The notes: generated by a model not told the origin, from the letters alone. Shown: positions 46,291 through 57,559, counted from the stretch's first letter. The stretch: DNA of 64,000 bases from Palaemon carinicauda (GCF_036898095.1 NC_090744.1:5085411-5149410); one strand, 5' to 3'. Numbers and translations are program-made.

Positions 46291-46776
46291 CTACAAGTCA
46301 AGTTTAATAGGAACCTTAATAGGTCTTCCCTTTCGGGACTTACCAACATTAGACACTAAGGGTGATTCTACAGGCTCCTGTCTAAGATTCTCAAGTCTCT
46401 CCTCCTGGGAATTACTACCCATTTCACCCTTAAAATCTGTTATTTCTAGATTATACAAATTTTGCACAGGTCTGGATATAAATCCACGTTTGGTTTTAAC
46501 CTCAACACTTCTAACAACCCCATCTTTTCCAGGATACAACTTAGTAATAACTCCAAGAGGCCACCTTAACCTTGGCACCCGTTCATCCTTTACTAATACA
46601 ACAGAACCCTCTTTAAGGTTACAATTTGGCTTGAACCCCTTCACCATACAAGGCAGGTTTCTAAGATACTCAGTCTGCCATATTCTCCAAAATTTGTCTA
46701 ACTGACCCAGACGCACAGCTTCACTTACACACAAATCCTTTGAGGATACACCACAGTCTGGATCATCTACTAACTT
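46291..46776 (-). pseudogene. integrase C-terminal tail (DUF5641-like) of the BEL/Pao element
   Basis: It lies in the same frame as the integrase frame that stops at TAA (46779-46777). It holds LGQLDKFWRIWQTEYLRNLP, then GSVVLVKDERVPRLRWPLGV and ITKLYPGKDGVVRSVEVKT. This domain follows the integrase core in BEL/Pao elements. It ends near 46291, about 75 bases before the 3' LTR in the reading direction. Confidence 0.88.
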
Positions 46777-47811
46777 TTACTGAAAACCTGCAGAACGGCC
46801 AATTAGGAAATGGGAAGGGGTAAGAGGATTTGCGATATCAGCTTCCTCACCTACAAATGTCAGGGGTCTAGAATTAATACAAGCTTCCACCTCATGAAGT
46901 GTAGTCTCTAATTCACTCTTGGACAAAGAATTAGTGCCCAATGTTTTCCTCAGTGCAACTTTCACAGATCTAATGAGGCGTTCCCACCAGCCTCCCCACC
47001 AAGGAGCATTAGGTACAATAAACTTCCATTGGGGCGTCAACGAGCCATAATGTTCTCTTAACAGGTTGGAGACACTCACAAAGGTTCTAGCATTGTCAGA
47101 GTAGAACACTGTTGGAACACCCCGTCTAGCTACAAACCGTCTAATGGCCAAATTACAATCAACAACCGAAAGAGACTCGGTGAGCTCTAAATGAACAGCT
47201 CGAATGACAGCACAGGTAAAAAGAAGTATATACAATTTCTTGGATGGAAAATCAATACAAAATAAAGGACCAGCAAAATCCAGACCTGTAACCGTGAATG
47301 GAAGAGCCGACTTAACTCTCAACTCGGGAAGTGGCCCCACAGGCTGGGAACAAGCCGAGGCATCACAACGCCGACAAGCCACACATTCTCGACAAACCTT
47401 CTTTGCAATCTGACGAAGGCGAATGATCCAGTAACTGTTTCGTAAAGTGGATACAAGTGTAGCAACACCAGCATGCTTGAGCAACCTATGCTGGAAACGA
47501 ACTAACAGTAAAGCAATGTGGGTACCAGGAATTATTATAGGGTGCTTACTCTCAAAACTCAAGTCTGCATTCTCTAAGCGCCCTTTTATTCTCAGTAGCC
47601 CATCCTCATCTAGGTAAGGATCAAGTTTAATCAAGGAAGAACCCCTTGGGAGGGGGAGAGATCTACTCAGAGCATTTACTTCCTTTGCAAAGGCCTCTCG
47701 TTGCACAAAGTACAGCAGTTGTACCTTAGCCTTCGTCAATTCTCCATAGGTTAAAGGTCCACTTAATTGCGGGACGAAGGTCTGCAATTCCCAACAAATC
47801 TCAGTACCCAA
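46777..47811 (-). pseudogene. integrase of the BEL/Pao element
   Basis: A 344-codon minus-strand frame with the end of the RNase H/integrase linker, then a zinc-binding HHCC (HRLLKHAG near 108, CRECVAC near 140). The DDE core has Asp in GLDFAGPLF (about 178), Asp in FYSDNARTF (about 238) and Glu in WGGWWERLIRS (about 275). All three acidic residues are present. It would insert the linear DNA copy into the genome. The reading frame differs from the upstream frame (change near 47765-47780), and it ends at an in-frame TAA before the DUF5641-like tail. Confidence 0.9.
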
Positions 47812-49154
47812 CCTACTACATTAAGGGCCTTTGTAAAGGAACTCCATCGGGTGAATTCAAATAAGGGCGGCTCATATTCAACTGCAACACAAACTGTGTC
47901 AGTATCACATATCTCTTCTGAAGGAATGTCCGCCCCCCTGCCTTCCTGATGAGGGAGCGGGGAGGAACAGAGCCAAGGAGGACCCTTCAGCCAAATATCA
48001 GACTGCAAAAGCTGCTCAGCAAAAACACCTCGAGATACAAGATCCGCTGGGTTGTCCTTGCCTGGACAATGCTGCCAACATGAAGGAGGTGTCAAATGTT
48101 GAATCTCAACAACCCTGTTAGCCACAAAGGTTTTCCATCTATTGGGGTCCCCCTTTATCCAAGCTAGGGCTACTGTGGAATCCGTCCAACATTGAACAGA
48201 AACCTCTTTACCCAGCTGCAAGGCGGACGTCACAAACACAACGAGTCTAGCACATAACAGGGCTCCGAGTAATTCAAGCCTAGGAAGGGAAACCCTTTTT
48301 ATAGGGGCTACCTTGCCTCTTGCAACAACCAGCGATACCTTGAATTTATCCCCCTCAGGCACTCTCACATAAACACAAGCACCATAACCCTTTTCTGAAG
48401 CATCACTAAATGCATGGAATTGAACATTAGGAATTTCCTTAAAGGGTGACTCAGAAAACAAGTACCGATCTACTCTAAATGACTCAAGCACAGAAAATCC
48501 TACAACCCATAATTTAACTCTGCCTTGCATAGCCTCGGGTAATAGCTCATCCCAATCTAAACCTAATCTCCAGATTTCTTGAAACAGTATTTTTGCATGC
48601 ATAACAAACGGACATATGAGCCCCAAGGGATCAAAACACCGAGCTATGAGGCTTAACACATTTCTTTTGGTACAAACAATATCTCCAAAAGGGTCCAGGT
48701 TCTCAACCTTAAAGGTAAAACAGTCAGGGGAGGATACCCAGTGGAGGCCTAGAACCTTGACACTCTCTTCACTAGAACCTTCAGTTATAGTTAAAGTCTT
48801 ACAATTAGAAGTACACTTTGACAATGACATACCAGCCTCCTGCAGGATACCATAGGCTTCTTCAAATCTTAAACTTGCTTCTGCGGGACTATCAGCCCCA
48901 GATAGCCAATCATCTACATACAGATTCTCATACAGTTCAGAAACCACCTCTGTGAGAGGGTATTTCTTTAAATGAAATTTTAAGGTGGCATTTAATAAAA
49001 ATGGACTACTCTTATTACCAAAGGGCATTCTTATAAATCTGAAATGTTTAACATTGTTCCCCTCTTTCAACAAAAACCTATGAACATCACGGTCCTCCCT
49101 TCTTACCTTTATTTGAAGAAAAGCCTTTGTAATATCAGCTGTTAAGGCCACCCT
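47763..49154 (-). pseudogene. reverse transcriptase core and RNase H of the BEL/Pao element
   Basis: The frame continues directly after the TAG at 49157-49155. It holds ALTADITKAFLQI with the first catalytic Asp, the palm motif LYENLYVDDWLSGA (about residue 78), the thumb region KVLGLHWVSSPD, and RNase H with FSDASEKGYGACVYV (about 250) and CWTDSTVALAWIKG (about 323). Catalytic residues of both domains look intact. The frame runs into a shift and stops at 47763. It overlaps the integrase frame by about 50 bases. Confidence 0.9.
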
Positions 49155-51692
49155 CTACCTTCTAAATCTTAACAACACCTCAACTAAATCAGGGTTGAGT
49201 GAAGGACCACTTTCTGAACAATCATTCAGAGATATTCCATTACTGCCACGTGCAGATCCATCAAAAACAGGCCTCACCTTGGTGGTTAGGCTCCCTTCCC
49301 GTACCACAGGCCGATGAGGCAAATAAAATATAGGATACCCACCTTCCCGTTGATGGGAAGGAATTTCTTCAATAATACCCTCCTTTTCATACTCATTAAA
49401 CACCTTTAAATACTGTTCCTGCAGACAGGGGTTTTTACCTAACCTATTATAGAGACCTTCCAATCTTCTCAAGGCATGATGTTCATTATCAATCAAATCT
49501 AATTTCATACTCTCAGATTTCCATGGTAGGGCCACTTCATAGCGACCATCTTTAAAACTTACCAAATTCTCAAATTGAACCAAGACTGGGTCAGGGTTCA
49601 TCGCCTCAGAATGTAGTTCGTTGGGTTTTATGCCAACAGACTCTAGATCCCAAAATTGACTCAAACTACACTCTTGTACGTTCTCAATTGCTAACAATTG
49701 TACACTTACACCAATATTACCTTCAGACCTATTAAAGGATCCGGACAAAATCCAACCAAAAATTGTCTCCTGGGCCACAAGCCCGTCATGATACATAACC
49801 TGGTTGGGGATCATCATCTTCCAATATAAATCAAGGCCTATCAACATATCAATATGTAAATTTCGATGGGATCCATACTCATCGATCAACTTAAGGTGAG
49901 AAAAAGGTTCTAAACACTTAGGGTCCACTTTGGACCTAGATAATGGAGGACAAATTACATCAATCTCAGCAACCTTAAAACTATATTTGTGATCATTTGC
50001 CCCTACACTCATTATTTCATAAATACTACACAAATCTGCCTTAGAGGCTTTCCCTCCACCAAAGGCAGAAAATGATAAATACTCAGAAGTCAGCCACTTA
50101 GGCTTGACCCGTTTGACCAGTTCCCTTGAAATGTAAGACCGATCTGACCCCGTATCAAACATTACAGTAGCAAATGTGATACCCTGATGGCCTACTACCC
50201 TGACTTGGGCCGTCTGCAATACACAACACCTTGAATTAACCTTGTTTTTGACCTCACAAGGTGCTACCCCCACATGGGTCACAGAATTTGACCCCTCTTG
50301 CACTCCCTCTACTACAGGGTTATTTTCACTAGCTGTTACGGAGGGTTTCGTTTCAGATCTCCGACATACAAGGGAGTTGTGATTCCCAGTCTTGCACTTT
50401 GAACACTTAGCCCAACAGGCCTTGGCATAATGGCTTTTAGATAAACACTTAAAACACAAACGCCGATTACGCACGGCTTCTTCTCTTTCTGCAAGGGGGA
50501 GCTTAGTTATACCTAAACACCTTTCACTGGGATGCAGCTTTCCACAGAATGCGCAAGACGTCTTCGAACCACTTTCTTCTGATGAAGTTTGAAGGGCAGA
50601 GGCTGAACTGGGAGTGTGCCTTTTAGTCCGTCGTTCTACACTGGGTTCCTCGGATTTTCCAAGGCTTAGTCTCTTGATAGCCTCTGCCCTCTCTCTGCCT
50701 TCCACTTCTCGTTGCAAGAACTTCAGCAATCCGTCGAGATCTCCTCTTTTCCGTCCACTACGCGACCAGTCCAACCTTATGTCATGAGGTAACAGAGCAA
50801 GGATCATAGGCACCAAGATCCGCCCGTACTGTTCACCTCCAACTCCAAGGGCCTCCAAACTGCGCACATGGCCTACTAACTCATCCTGTAATTTCCGCAA
50901 AGAGGACGTGTGAATTTCAGTCCTTGCGCTCCTAGATGAGCTAAGTTGCATTAGGGTTTGAAGGTGAGCTGATATAATGTTTTCTGGATCGCCATACCTT
51001 TCTTCTAACAACTCACAGGCTATCTTGTAATTAGCTGTTGTTTGGGTGAGGCCCTGTAGTACACCCCTAGCCTCACCCTCTAAAACAGATTGAAGATACA
51101 TAAATTTGGAAACAAGAGGCATAGGCTGATCGTCCACAAGTGCCATAAATTGGTCCCAAAATGGCCGCCACTCTGTTATTTTCCCGCCAAATTTCACTAG
51201 CTGGAGTTTAGGCAATTGCACACTAAAACCCTCATTACCGACTTCACTGCCTGAATTAATATCTTCACTGGACCTATTAGCAACCAAGTTTCTGTCCTTG
51301 CCCAGCCTCTCTAAGGTAGCTGCTGCTTCAGTACGGATTTTTCTTACCTCTTGCAGAAAATGGTGGTCTTCTAGTATTCTTCTCTGCAGCTCGTCAACAT
51401 CCTCTATAGAATTCTGGTCTCGCTGAATTATTTCTTCCCAGTCGGCCTTCTTATTATCGTAGTCTTTTACGAGACTTGTAATTTCATGCCAGGTCGGATT
51501 ACCGGCCATGGCTCTGGTCAAATCTTCTGAGGCACAACGCAGCCATATTGTTGCCTTCGCTCTCTGCAGCACTGCTCTCCTAAGTTGATTTATGTCGTTG
51601 GGGAATCCAGTAAATTCAGCCTCGCTCTCATCTGATTCCCGGGTCTGGGCACCATGTTGTATTTGGGCCATAAGCCCATCAGTTTGAGGCAT
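49155..51692 (-). pseudogene. gag-protease-RT N-terminus of the BEL/Pao element
   Basis: An 845-codon minus-strand frame. A coiled N-terminal part (about 30-150) is followed by a DUF1759-type capsid region (about 175-330, VQLPKLQLVKFGGKITEWRP) and two zinc knuckles (CAFCGKLHPSERC near 379, CFKCLSKSHYAKACWAKC near 410). The aspartic protease follows (VMFDTGSDRSYIS, about 512), then the start of reverse transcriptase (RPVFDGSARGSNGISLND, about 815). Both candidate start codons (51692 and 51671) lie inside the 5' LTR, and the frame reads through the LTR edge and primer site. The frame ends at a TAG inside reverse transcriptase. Confidence 0.9.
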
Positions 51693-52252
51693 AGCCTCCT
51701 CAATTTTCTCGTAACACTCAAAAATAAACTACGGGAGAAAGGAAACGACCTTCTCGTTTTCTCGTTTATTCCTCTCTACTCTCTACTACAGATTCAAACA
51801 AAAGCTTGGGGGAGCACGCAGGTCCCATGGTTCCTTTTTGTAGAAAACTTCACATAAAAAAAAATAGATAACATTGTGATACAGACAAGACAAATCCATT
51901 TAACCAGCAAATCATAAATTTCTCACTTTTATTCTCTTTAAAGCTTCCCCAAAGGTAAAAAAAATACAAATACGTGACGAAAACGGGAGAGGGGAAGTCC
52001 CGGCTCCCATCCACTCGGGAAATTAATACAGTTTTCACAATATAATCACAATTCACATGGATTACTCTTTATAATTGTAATGACCCAATCATAATAACAT
52101 ATCAACCTTTCAAATAAACATATTTTTCAATAAATCAACTATTTCGATAATGTCAACAAACCTGGGTGCGTTCTCATTGGACAAACACTACACTTACCAG
52201 CGTAAACGAACGTTGGGTGCGTTTCATAGGACAAACAAACCAACATTTAACA
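51655..52252 (-). repeat. 5' LTR of the BEL/Pao element
   Basis: The upstream LTR in the reading direction. Its last 38 bases also encode the start of gag. See the 3' LTR for differences. Confidence 0.96.
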
Positions 52253-52257
52253 GGGAG

Positions 52258-53950
52258 AGTAAAACCTCTGTTTTCTCTTCTGCTGTTGTTGTCTCATAAC
52301 TGGGTTAAACTTTTGTTTGGCTACGAGACCTCATCGAACCTGGAGATTTTGATTAGCCCTGGCAGCTTCCTGGAGGACCCTATCGACTTCTTCCTGAGGG
52401 AACAAGGTTTTACTCCAACAGAAAGATCTTATAAGTGCATTAGGTTTGTGCCTAATAAATGCCTCTGCTAGGACATGTTTTCTGCAGTTCTTTCTTGCTA
52501 TCCAGAAGTCATAAAGGTCGATCTGGAAAGTCTGTAGAAGACCTTTTGCCAGAACCCGGAACATCTGTTCTTCCTTGTAGAGGGAGGATACTAACTCCGC
52601 TGAAGTCAGGGAGTTAATGGATCTAGCTAGCCGAGATCTTGCATCAGACTCAGCTTTCAACAGGTGATCCGGGAGTTTTGGGAGCCTCTACGAGAAGAGG
52701 GAGGAAGCGCAGTCTGGATCTAGTTTGCCAACCGAGAAGCTTGACGGAGCATCCCGCCAAAATTCTCAAGTAGCTGGCATAAGGAGAGAAGTAGCATCTG
52801 TATCCTTAAAGTTTGGCATTGGAAGGTCGTCTGTAGCAGCCTGAATAGTCAGTTCAGATACTTTGTCGGCAAAAGGAGATGGGATATCCTGGGGGGTCGT
52901 AAAAATTGTATACGAACCTTTGTGGGGGGTGATCTTGGAGTTGGAGCAGCCCCAATCCGATAGGGTACGAGCCCAGACAGCTTGGGCTTGTTCCTTCTGA
53001 AAGATGTCTGTCTCCTTAGGAACTTTATCCATCCTGACAAGGGCATTCTCAGTCAGGCGCACAAAACTATTGATGGGAAACTGGAGATCCTCAGGATAGA
53101 ACTCCAGGTCCGATAACGGACGAGTACCGAGACCTATGGTCAGGGTACCATCTAAATATGGTGCATGTAAAGCAAACTGCCAGGGGTTGTTCTTGTTGAA
53201 CGGCGGGAGCTTTGAGGCATCAGAGACTGCAGCTGGAGCTGGTTGAGACTGAGAATTGAGCAGACCCGCAATCATATCTTTAAGGGGCTGTAATTGCTCC
53301 GCCACCAACGCTGAGACTGATTGAGAGTCAGAGGAGGATTTCTGCTCCATCCTCTCGTCCACCACTTCCCTGACTTTAGACAACAATGTGTCTGTAAAGT
53401 CGTAAGACTAGTCATGGGAAGCTGAGGGTTTGGATTTAGCGGACTTACTCCTCTGTCCTTTAGCAGGAGGAGGAGCCTTGGCAGCTAGAACCAGATCAGT
53501 GGAAGTGGAAAGGCCGGTGACCGGGGACAAAAGTGGAGGCGAAGCTGATTTAGATTTTCTGGGTTTGGTTGGTTTTTTGACGGCCTTCACCTTGGGTCGA
53601 ACAGATAGAGAGGGATCCCAAGGTGAAGACGGAGGCTTCTCAAAGCCTAAGAAAGAAGAGGTAGATGAAGGAGTAGGAGATAGAAAAGAGGTTGCCGTAT
53701 CCTCTGCACCACTAACCTACTCATCCATCGGTTCCAGATGGATGTCTAGCGACGAAACCCCTCCCGACAACTGATGTTCTTCCTGGGCCAGAGTTATCGT
53801 GGACCGAATAGCTTCCATGACTGGAGCAGCAATATCTTTGTCGACGGCGGGCAAAGGAGATCCTGGAAAAAGACGGAAGGCGTTCCGGCCAATGCCCGAC
53901 ACCCACGTACGGAGGCTAGACCTAGCCGTCTTCAGGGATCCCTCTTCCGC
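52258..53950 (-). pseudogene. gag main exon of the second-family DIRS element
   Basis: Read on the minus strand from an acceptor at 53951-53952, one frame runs to the BEL target site. It holds AEEGSLKTARSS, a Lys/Ser/Pro-rich stretch (KPTKPRKSKSASPPLLSP), a capsid-like part (TLLSKVREVVDERMEQKSS, then EQAQAVWARTLSDWGCSNSK) and a helical part (DFWIARKNCRKHVLAEAF...LFPQEEVDRVL). The frame never changes. It is interrupted by stops at 53719-53717, 53410-53408, 52768-52766, near 52692, and 52333-52331. All five are TAG or TGA, reachable by a single C-to-T change. It would form the particle that packages the element RNA. Confidence 0.8.
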
Positions 53951-54123
53951 CTGGAAGAAAGGAGAAAATAAATTGGACGAACTGAAGAAGTGGGGGGGGG
54001 GGTGAGAGGAGGGGGGAATATATTCAGATGTGTTCAGAAGAATATTCGAATATAATAAAAATCCCAATTGTCAGTAACTGAAAAGGAAAGGTGGAAATGA
54101 ACTACTGTATTGTGAAATCTTAC
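53951..54123 (-). other. apparent spliceosomal intron in DIRS gag
   Basis: On the minus strand GATGAG is followed by GTAAGA (donor, 54123) and 173 bases later by TTTCTCCTTTCTTCCAG (acceptor, 53951). Removing the segment joins the Cys-rich first exon to the gag frame in phase 0 on both sides. The segment itself contains stops and a C run. The signals are seen; splicing is inferred. Confidence 0.6.
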
Positions 54124-54309
54124 CTCATCATTAAGTATGGAGGACAGGTCGAAACATAGCGAACAACACTCCGGAAACCAGACCATATAAGTTGACTGGC
54201 CTGCCTTCATGACAAATGAGATCGCACAGTGGGCGTGGGACCGGCAGACGTCATGGCCCACCGGATCCGAGAAAGTAGCCGGACAGCCTCTGAAGGGGCT
54301 GCGAACTTT
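54124..54309 (-). pseudogene. Cys/His-rich first visible exon of DIRS gag
   Basis: It lies between an acceptor-like AAATTTTTATCTTACAG (ending at 54310) and the donor at 54123. The 62-codon phase-0 open segment begins KVRSPFRGCPATFSDPVGHD, has VCRSHAHC, then WFPECCSLCFDLSSIL. Spaced Cys and His residues suggest metal binding. Copy 1 of the other DIRS family has an analogous Cys-rich gag start (24124). The real start codon is probably in an exon farther right that I cannot place. Confidence 0.55.
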
Positions 54310-55934
54310 CTGTAAGATAAAAATTTATTATAAGTACACCATCCCTTGAGAAACTTAACTAACCTATATAGGTATGTAAGCAAAAACTTGGCATGCATGA
54401 AACTAGTTGTAGTTAAAGCCCAATAGGAACAGATGTACTAGACTAAGAAGTAATGTAAAATAGGGTTCATTCCTCATTCTGTCGAGTGCCGGAGTTCCGG
54501 GACGAGACGGGTTAATAGTAAAATAATGAACGATAATTTTCCGTGCAGAACAAAATTATTAATGATGGAGCTCTGTAGGTGCCAGAGATCCAGTGAATAT
54601 TGGAGGGAGTGAAACGGCCAGATTAGTAAGTGTATCTCCGGAAAATGGTATGACACAGATACCGGAGTTAACAAGGGGAAAATAAATAAACATCGAGAAA
54701 CCTGACGAGAGGGGTTCCCGCCGTCATGGAATCACCGGAGTAACAAGGGGGAGGGTCGTGTAGCGGGGTCAGCCTAAGGGAGAGGTGCTGAGATGAGGGG
54801 GGAAGCTCCAAGTCATCGGGGAAGCACCGGAGGTACAACGTTAGGTAAAAGTAAGCGAGTTCCATGCTCATATGAATGCGGCGGAGGATCACGAGAGAGC
54901 TCCGGAGATCTGTGTAATGCAACCACCCATGAATATCCCTGGGCCGAAGCGGGGAAGGGATGGCAGAGGGGGAACGAAAAAAGGTGGCTCGAGAGCAGGC
55001 CTTCTATTGCTGTGTAGGGATGGCTAACCTAACGAAGTGGTCGACCTAACACGGCAGGGCCGTAACACAAACTAGCACTAGAAAAAACGAGAAAGAGGTA
55101 AAGTAACCCACCAAGCACTGAATAATAATAAAATAATAATAAAATAAGACGTGCGAGAGGAGAGAGGGGGAGAGACCAGCCTCCTCCGAGGAGGAAATAA
55201 CAGCAAAAACGAAAAGTAATACTGAAAGTGGGGGAAACTCCAGCCTCTCTCTCTCGATGGGTTACTACCCTCGACCTAGAATGAACATGAACCCTATAGA
55301 ATAACATAAACACAAGTAAATTACACATGTCCGTTGAAGTACAAAGGACTGGAATGAGGGGTCAGCAAAGAAGAGCGGGGTGGCCACGAAGTGAAAAAAC
55401 CAACTCAAGCCATAATAAAAATAAACACTGGTAGTGGATACAACCCTTCAGTAAAGGGTAAGATAGAATGTCTGAGACGAAAAGTAGTAAAATAACAACA
55501 AAAATGGCCGACCGCAATTCTTCGCTAACCTACAAAAACGGACTCGGTAGCGACTCAAATAAACTTAACTAAAGTAGGTTCAAAGGACTGAAGGTCCATG
55601 GGGGTTAAGGCTGTACACTAAACCCAAGAATATTAAAGGCTAAAGAACCAAGATGAGTAAACAAAAAACCGCCGTGTGCGATGTAAATAATGCGTAAATA
55701 AACAAGCGTTGAAGACGCTTAGTGGCGGCTGAGCCGGCTGCACAACAAACATGCTAAAAACGCAAGACAAGGCGTGAATGCTAAGAAACTGATAATGTCA
55801 AAACAATCTAAATTACTTAACATTGGTGCAGGAGGAAGGAGAGCTTCAGCCATGATGAAAGTAATCCAAAAACGAGCAAAAACACTGCACAAGCAAAAAA
55901 GGGGGTAGCGTCGCACGCGAGTCCAATATAAGGA
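54310..55934 (-). other. leader / 5' noncoding region of the second-family DIRS element
   Basis: It lies between the gag exon and the inverted terminal repeat. It has many short frames, none longer than about 100 codons, and none with a recognised motif. It contains candidate intron sequence upstream of the acceptor at 54310. Confidence 0.5.
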
Positions 55935-56238
55935 TTACAGATGGCGCTCGCATCGGGCGTCGGTATGGTGGATAAGGTTAGTATGGTTAGGACCGCTATG
56001 TCGGCTCACCCCACTTACATTGTCGAAGGATTACTCTAATTGGAAGACGACCTGTGAATACTGGTTTTCACACGCCCTGTCTTTATACACGACACCCTTA
56101 GGATGCTCACGCGAGGGTTGTAACCTCTGCATTCCATGCTTTAACTTTCTCTGGTACATTTGGAAGTTATTTTTATCAGAAAAGTGACAAGAAGGACCTT
56201 TTCACCGGGCAACACAGGTCGACCCAGAAAACTTATTT
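55935..56238 (-). repeat. 5' inverted terminal repeat of the second-family DIRS element
   Basis: Starts on the plus strand with GGCGCTCGCATCGGGCGTCG and ends near TTTCACCGGGCAACACAGGT. It is the reverse complement of 41719-42045 with scattered differences. Confidence 0.9.
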
Positions 56239-56440
56239 TTCAATGATTGTTTCTGAAATGAATGTGCTACAGGTGCTCTCATTCTATGAATGAAAAGCTG
56301 TGGCAAAATAGTGCTCGTGTAAATGTTCATTGAGAGCTTATTTAGGGAAAGAAAAATGTCAATAGTTTTATGAACTGATGATTTTTTATAATGAAAATTG
56401 TAAAATTTGGGAATTTAAGGTCATTTATGAGAAGCACGTT

Positions 56441-56533
<93 letters not shown>

Positions 56534-56991
56534 TTTGTCATGCATGTTGTGAAGTAAAATTTAGAAATTAGATATAAAAAGAAACACACATACACACTTA
56601 TACGAATATGCAGATACCAATCCTTTGACATAATATCCCAGTTTGACCTTATAGTTATTGCACTAGTCCGTCATGGCCCATTCTTACATTAACACTGGGC
56701 AACATGATTAAAAGAGAGACATGAAGTAAACTGAAAAGGAGAATGGATGAAAAGCAAAAGGGAAAAAAAAATCATTGCGTCTGATCCATCTGAGAGAGTT
56801 TAGGGAAAATCTTTGGTCTAGTACAAACTACAGTACATGTTACAAAATAATCTGTAACTTTTTATATCGATCATTTCAGAATATCAAGTCTTTAAATTGA
56901 GATGCAAAAAACAATTTAAGATCTTAATATAATGGTCCAAGTACATTAACAAATTGTATAGGAAAAGAATAACGTATTTTCTTTCTTACAG
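56239..56991. other. unique AT-rich sequence, no gene recognised
   Basis: Apart from the TA tract nothing is recognised. Its right end carries the polypyrimidine tract of the candidate exon that follows. Confidence 0.5.
56443..56527. repeat. (TA)n microsatellite
   Basis: About 85 bp of uninterrupted TA. Confidence 0.98.
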
Positions 56992-57083
56992 AAAAGTAAT
57001 GAAGCCAACGAAGCTCTTTTTCAAAGCCATAAATGATGATGGTGTTATTTGCCTTCCAGAATTAAGGATATGTTTTTCCTCAG
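56992..57083 (+). CDS. candidate internal exon of an unidentified host gene
   Basis: TATTTTCTTTCTTACAG precedes the segment and CTCAG with GTTAGT follows it; both splice sites are good. One frame (skipping the first base) is open throughout, with MKPTKLFFKAINDDGVICLP then ELRICFSS. Composition is ordinary for protein, and I see no transposon similarity. It needs an incoming phase of 2 and leaves phase 1, so it cannot follow the exon at 30693 directly without another exon between them. A possible continuation is the segment after TTTTACTTAACAG at 59937. The protein is not recognised. Confidence 0.4.
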
Positions 57084-57559
57084 GTTAGTTTTTTCTATTG
57101 CGTATATTACTGTATAAGTGATTTCTGTGAAATTGAAGGGTATTTGTAGTACATGTACAGGTACATTCCTTGTAATTAAAGGTTAGTCTTGCATAGTATG
57201 GTTTGATGTACTGTCTATACAATAATGTATATCTTGGGTCATTGTTTGACTGGAGAAATTCATATTCTCTAAAAAATGAGGGGATGTAGGGCAATAATGT
57301 AAGTAGTCATATTATGCAACTCTTTCCCTTGAAGAGGGTGTTACGGGAAGAAGAGTTCAATTGGCCTGAAAGTCTTCTTAAGTTTTAGGAGTAAGGTTAT
57401 GAGCAAGCATTACTTTCTTTTTTTATTAAACTCAACAGCTGCTAGTTAGTAGCCACATACTTTGACTGCAAGGCAAAGGTTTGAGAGTCCAGGAAATCCT
57501 CAACTTGCAAACTTAATAGGTTATAAGAAGCTTGTTATATTTTTCCTTAGGGTCGGCTT

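Larger units (their letters stand above)
45618..52252 (-). mobile_element. BEL/Pao LTR retrotransposon, nested in DIRS gag
   Basis: LTRs lie at 45618-46216 (599 bp) and 51655-52252 (598 bp), starting TGTTGTATTTGG and ending CATTTAACA on the plus strand. The flanking 5-bp duplication GGGAG sits at 45613-45617 and 52253-52257. The minus-strand candidate primer site TGGTGCCCAGACCCGGG begins at 51654, directly after the 5' LTR. Gag, protease, reverse transcriptase, RNase H, integrase and a DUF5641-type tail are in one order and mostly one frame. They are broken by a TAG (49157-49155), a frame change near 47765-47780 and a TAA (46779-46777). The LTRs differ at only about three or four positions, so the insertion is very recent. 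Confidence 0.95.
41719..56238 (-). mobile_element. DIRS-like retrotransposon of a second family, interrupted by a BEL/Pao element
   Basis: Inverted terminal repeats (41719-42045 and 55935-56238) share CCTTCTTGTCACTTTTCTGAT, GCATGGAATGCAGAGGTTAC and CGACGCCCGATGCGAGCGCC in opposite orientation. (Each is quoted only in part; the match is nearly continuous over 300 bases.) An internal complementary region lies at 42103-42165. Genes run on the minus strand: gag (from at least 54309), reverse transcriptase/RNase H, then tyrosine recombinase. Without the BEL/Pao insertion (6635 bp plus one copy of its 5-bp duplication) the element is about 7.9 kb. It has several in-frame stops but few frameshifts, so it is dead but fairly young. 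Confidence 0.9.

Noticed and set aside
47763..47820. Programmed frameshift between reverse transcriptase and integrase frames of BEL/Pao
   Set aside because: BEL/Pao elements usually have a single frame, no slippery heptamer or following hairpin is evident, and other stops show the copy is decayed.
45618..52252. An endogenous retrovirus with env
   Set aside because: After integrase there is only a DUF5641-like tail and then the LTR; no further frame that could be an envelope protein.
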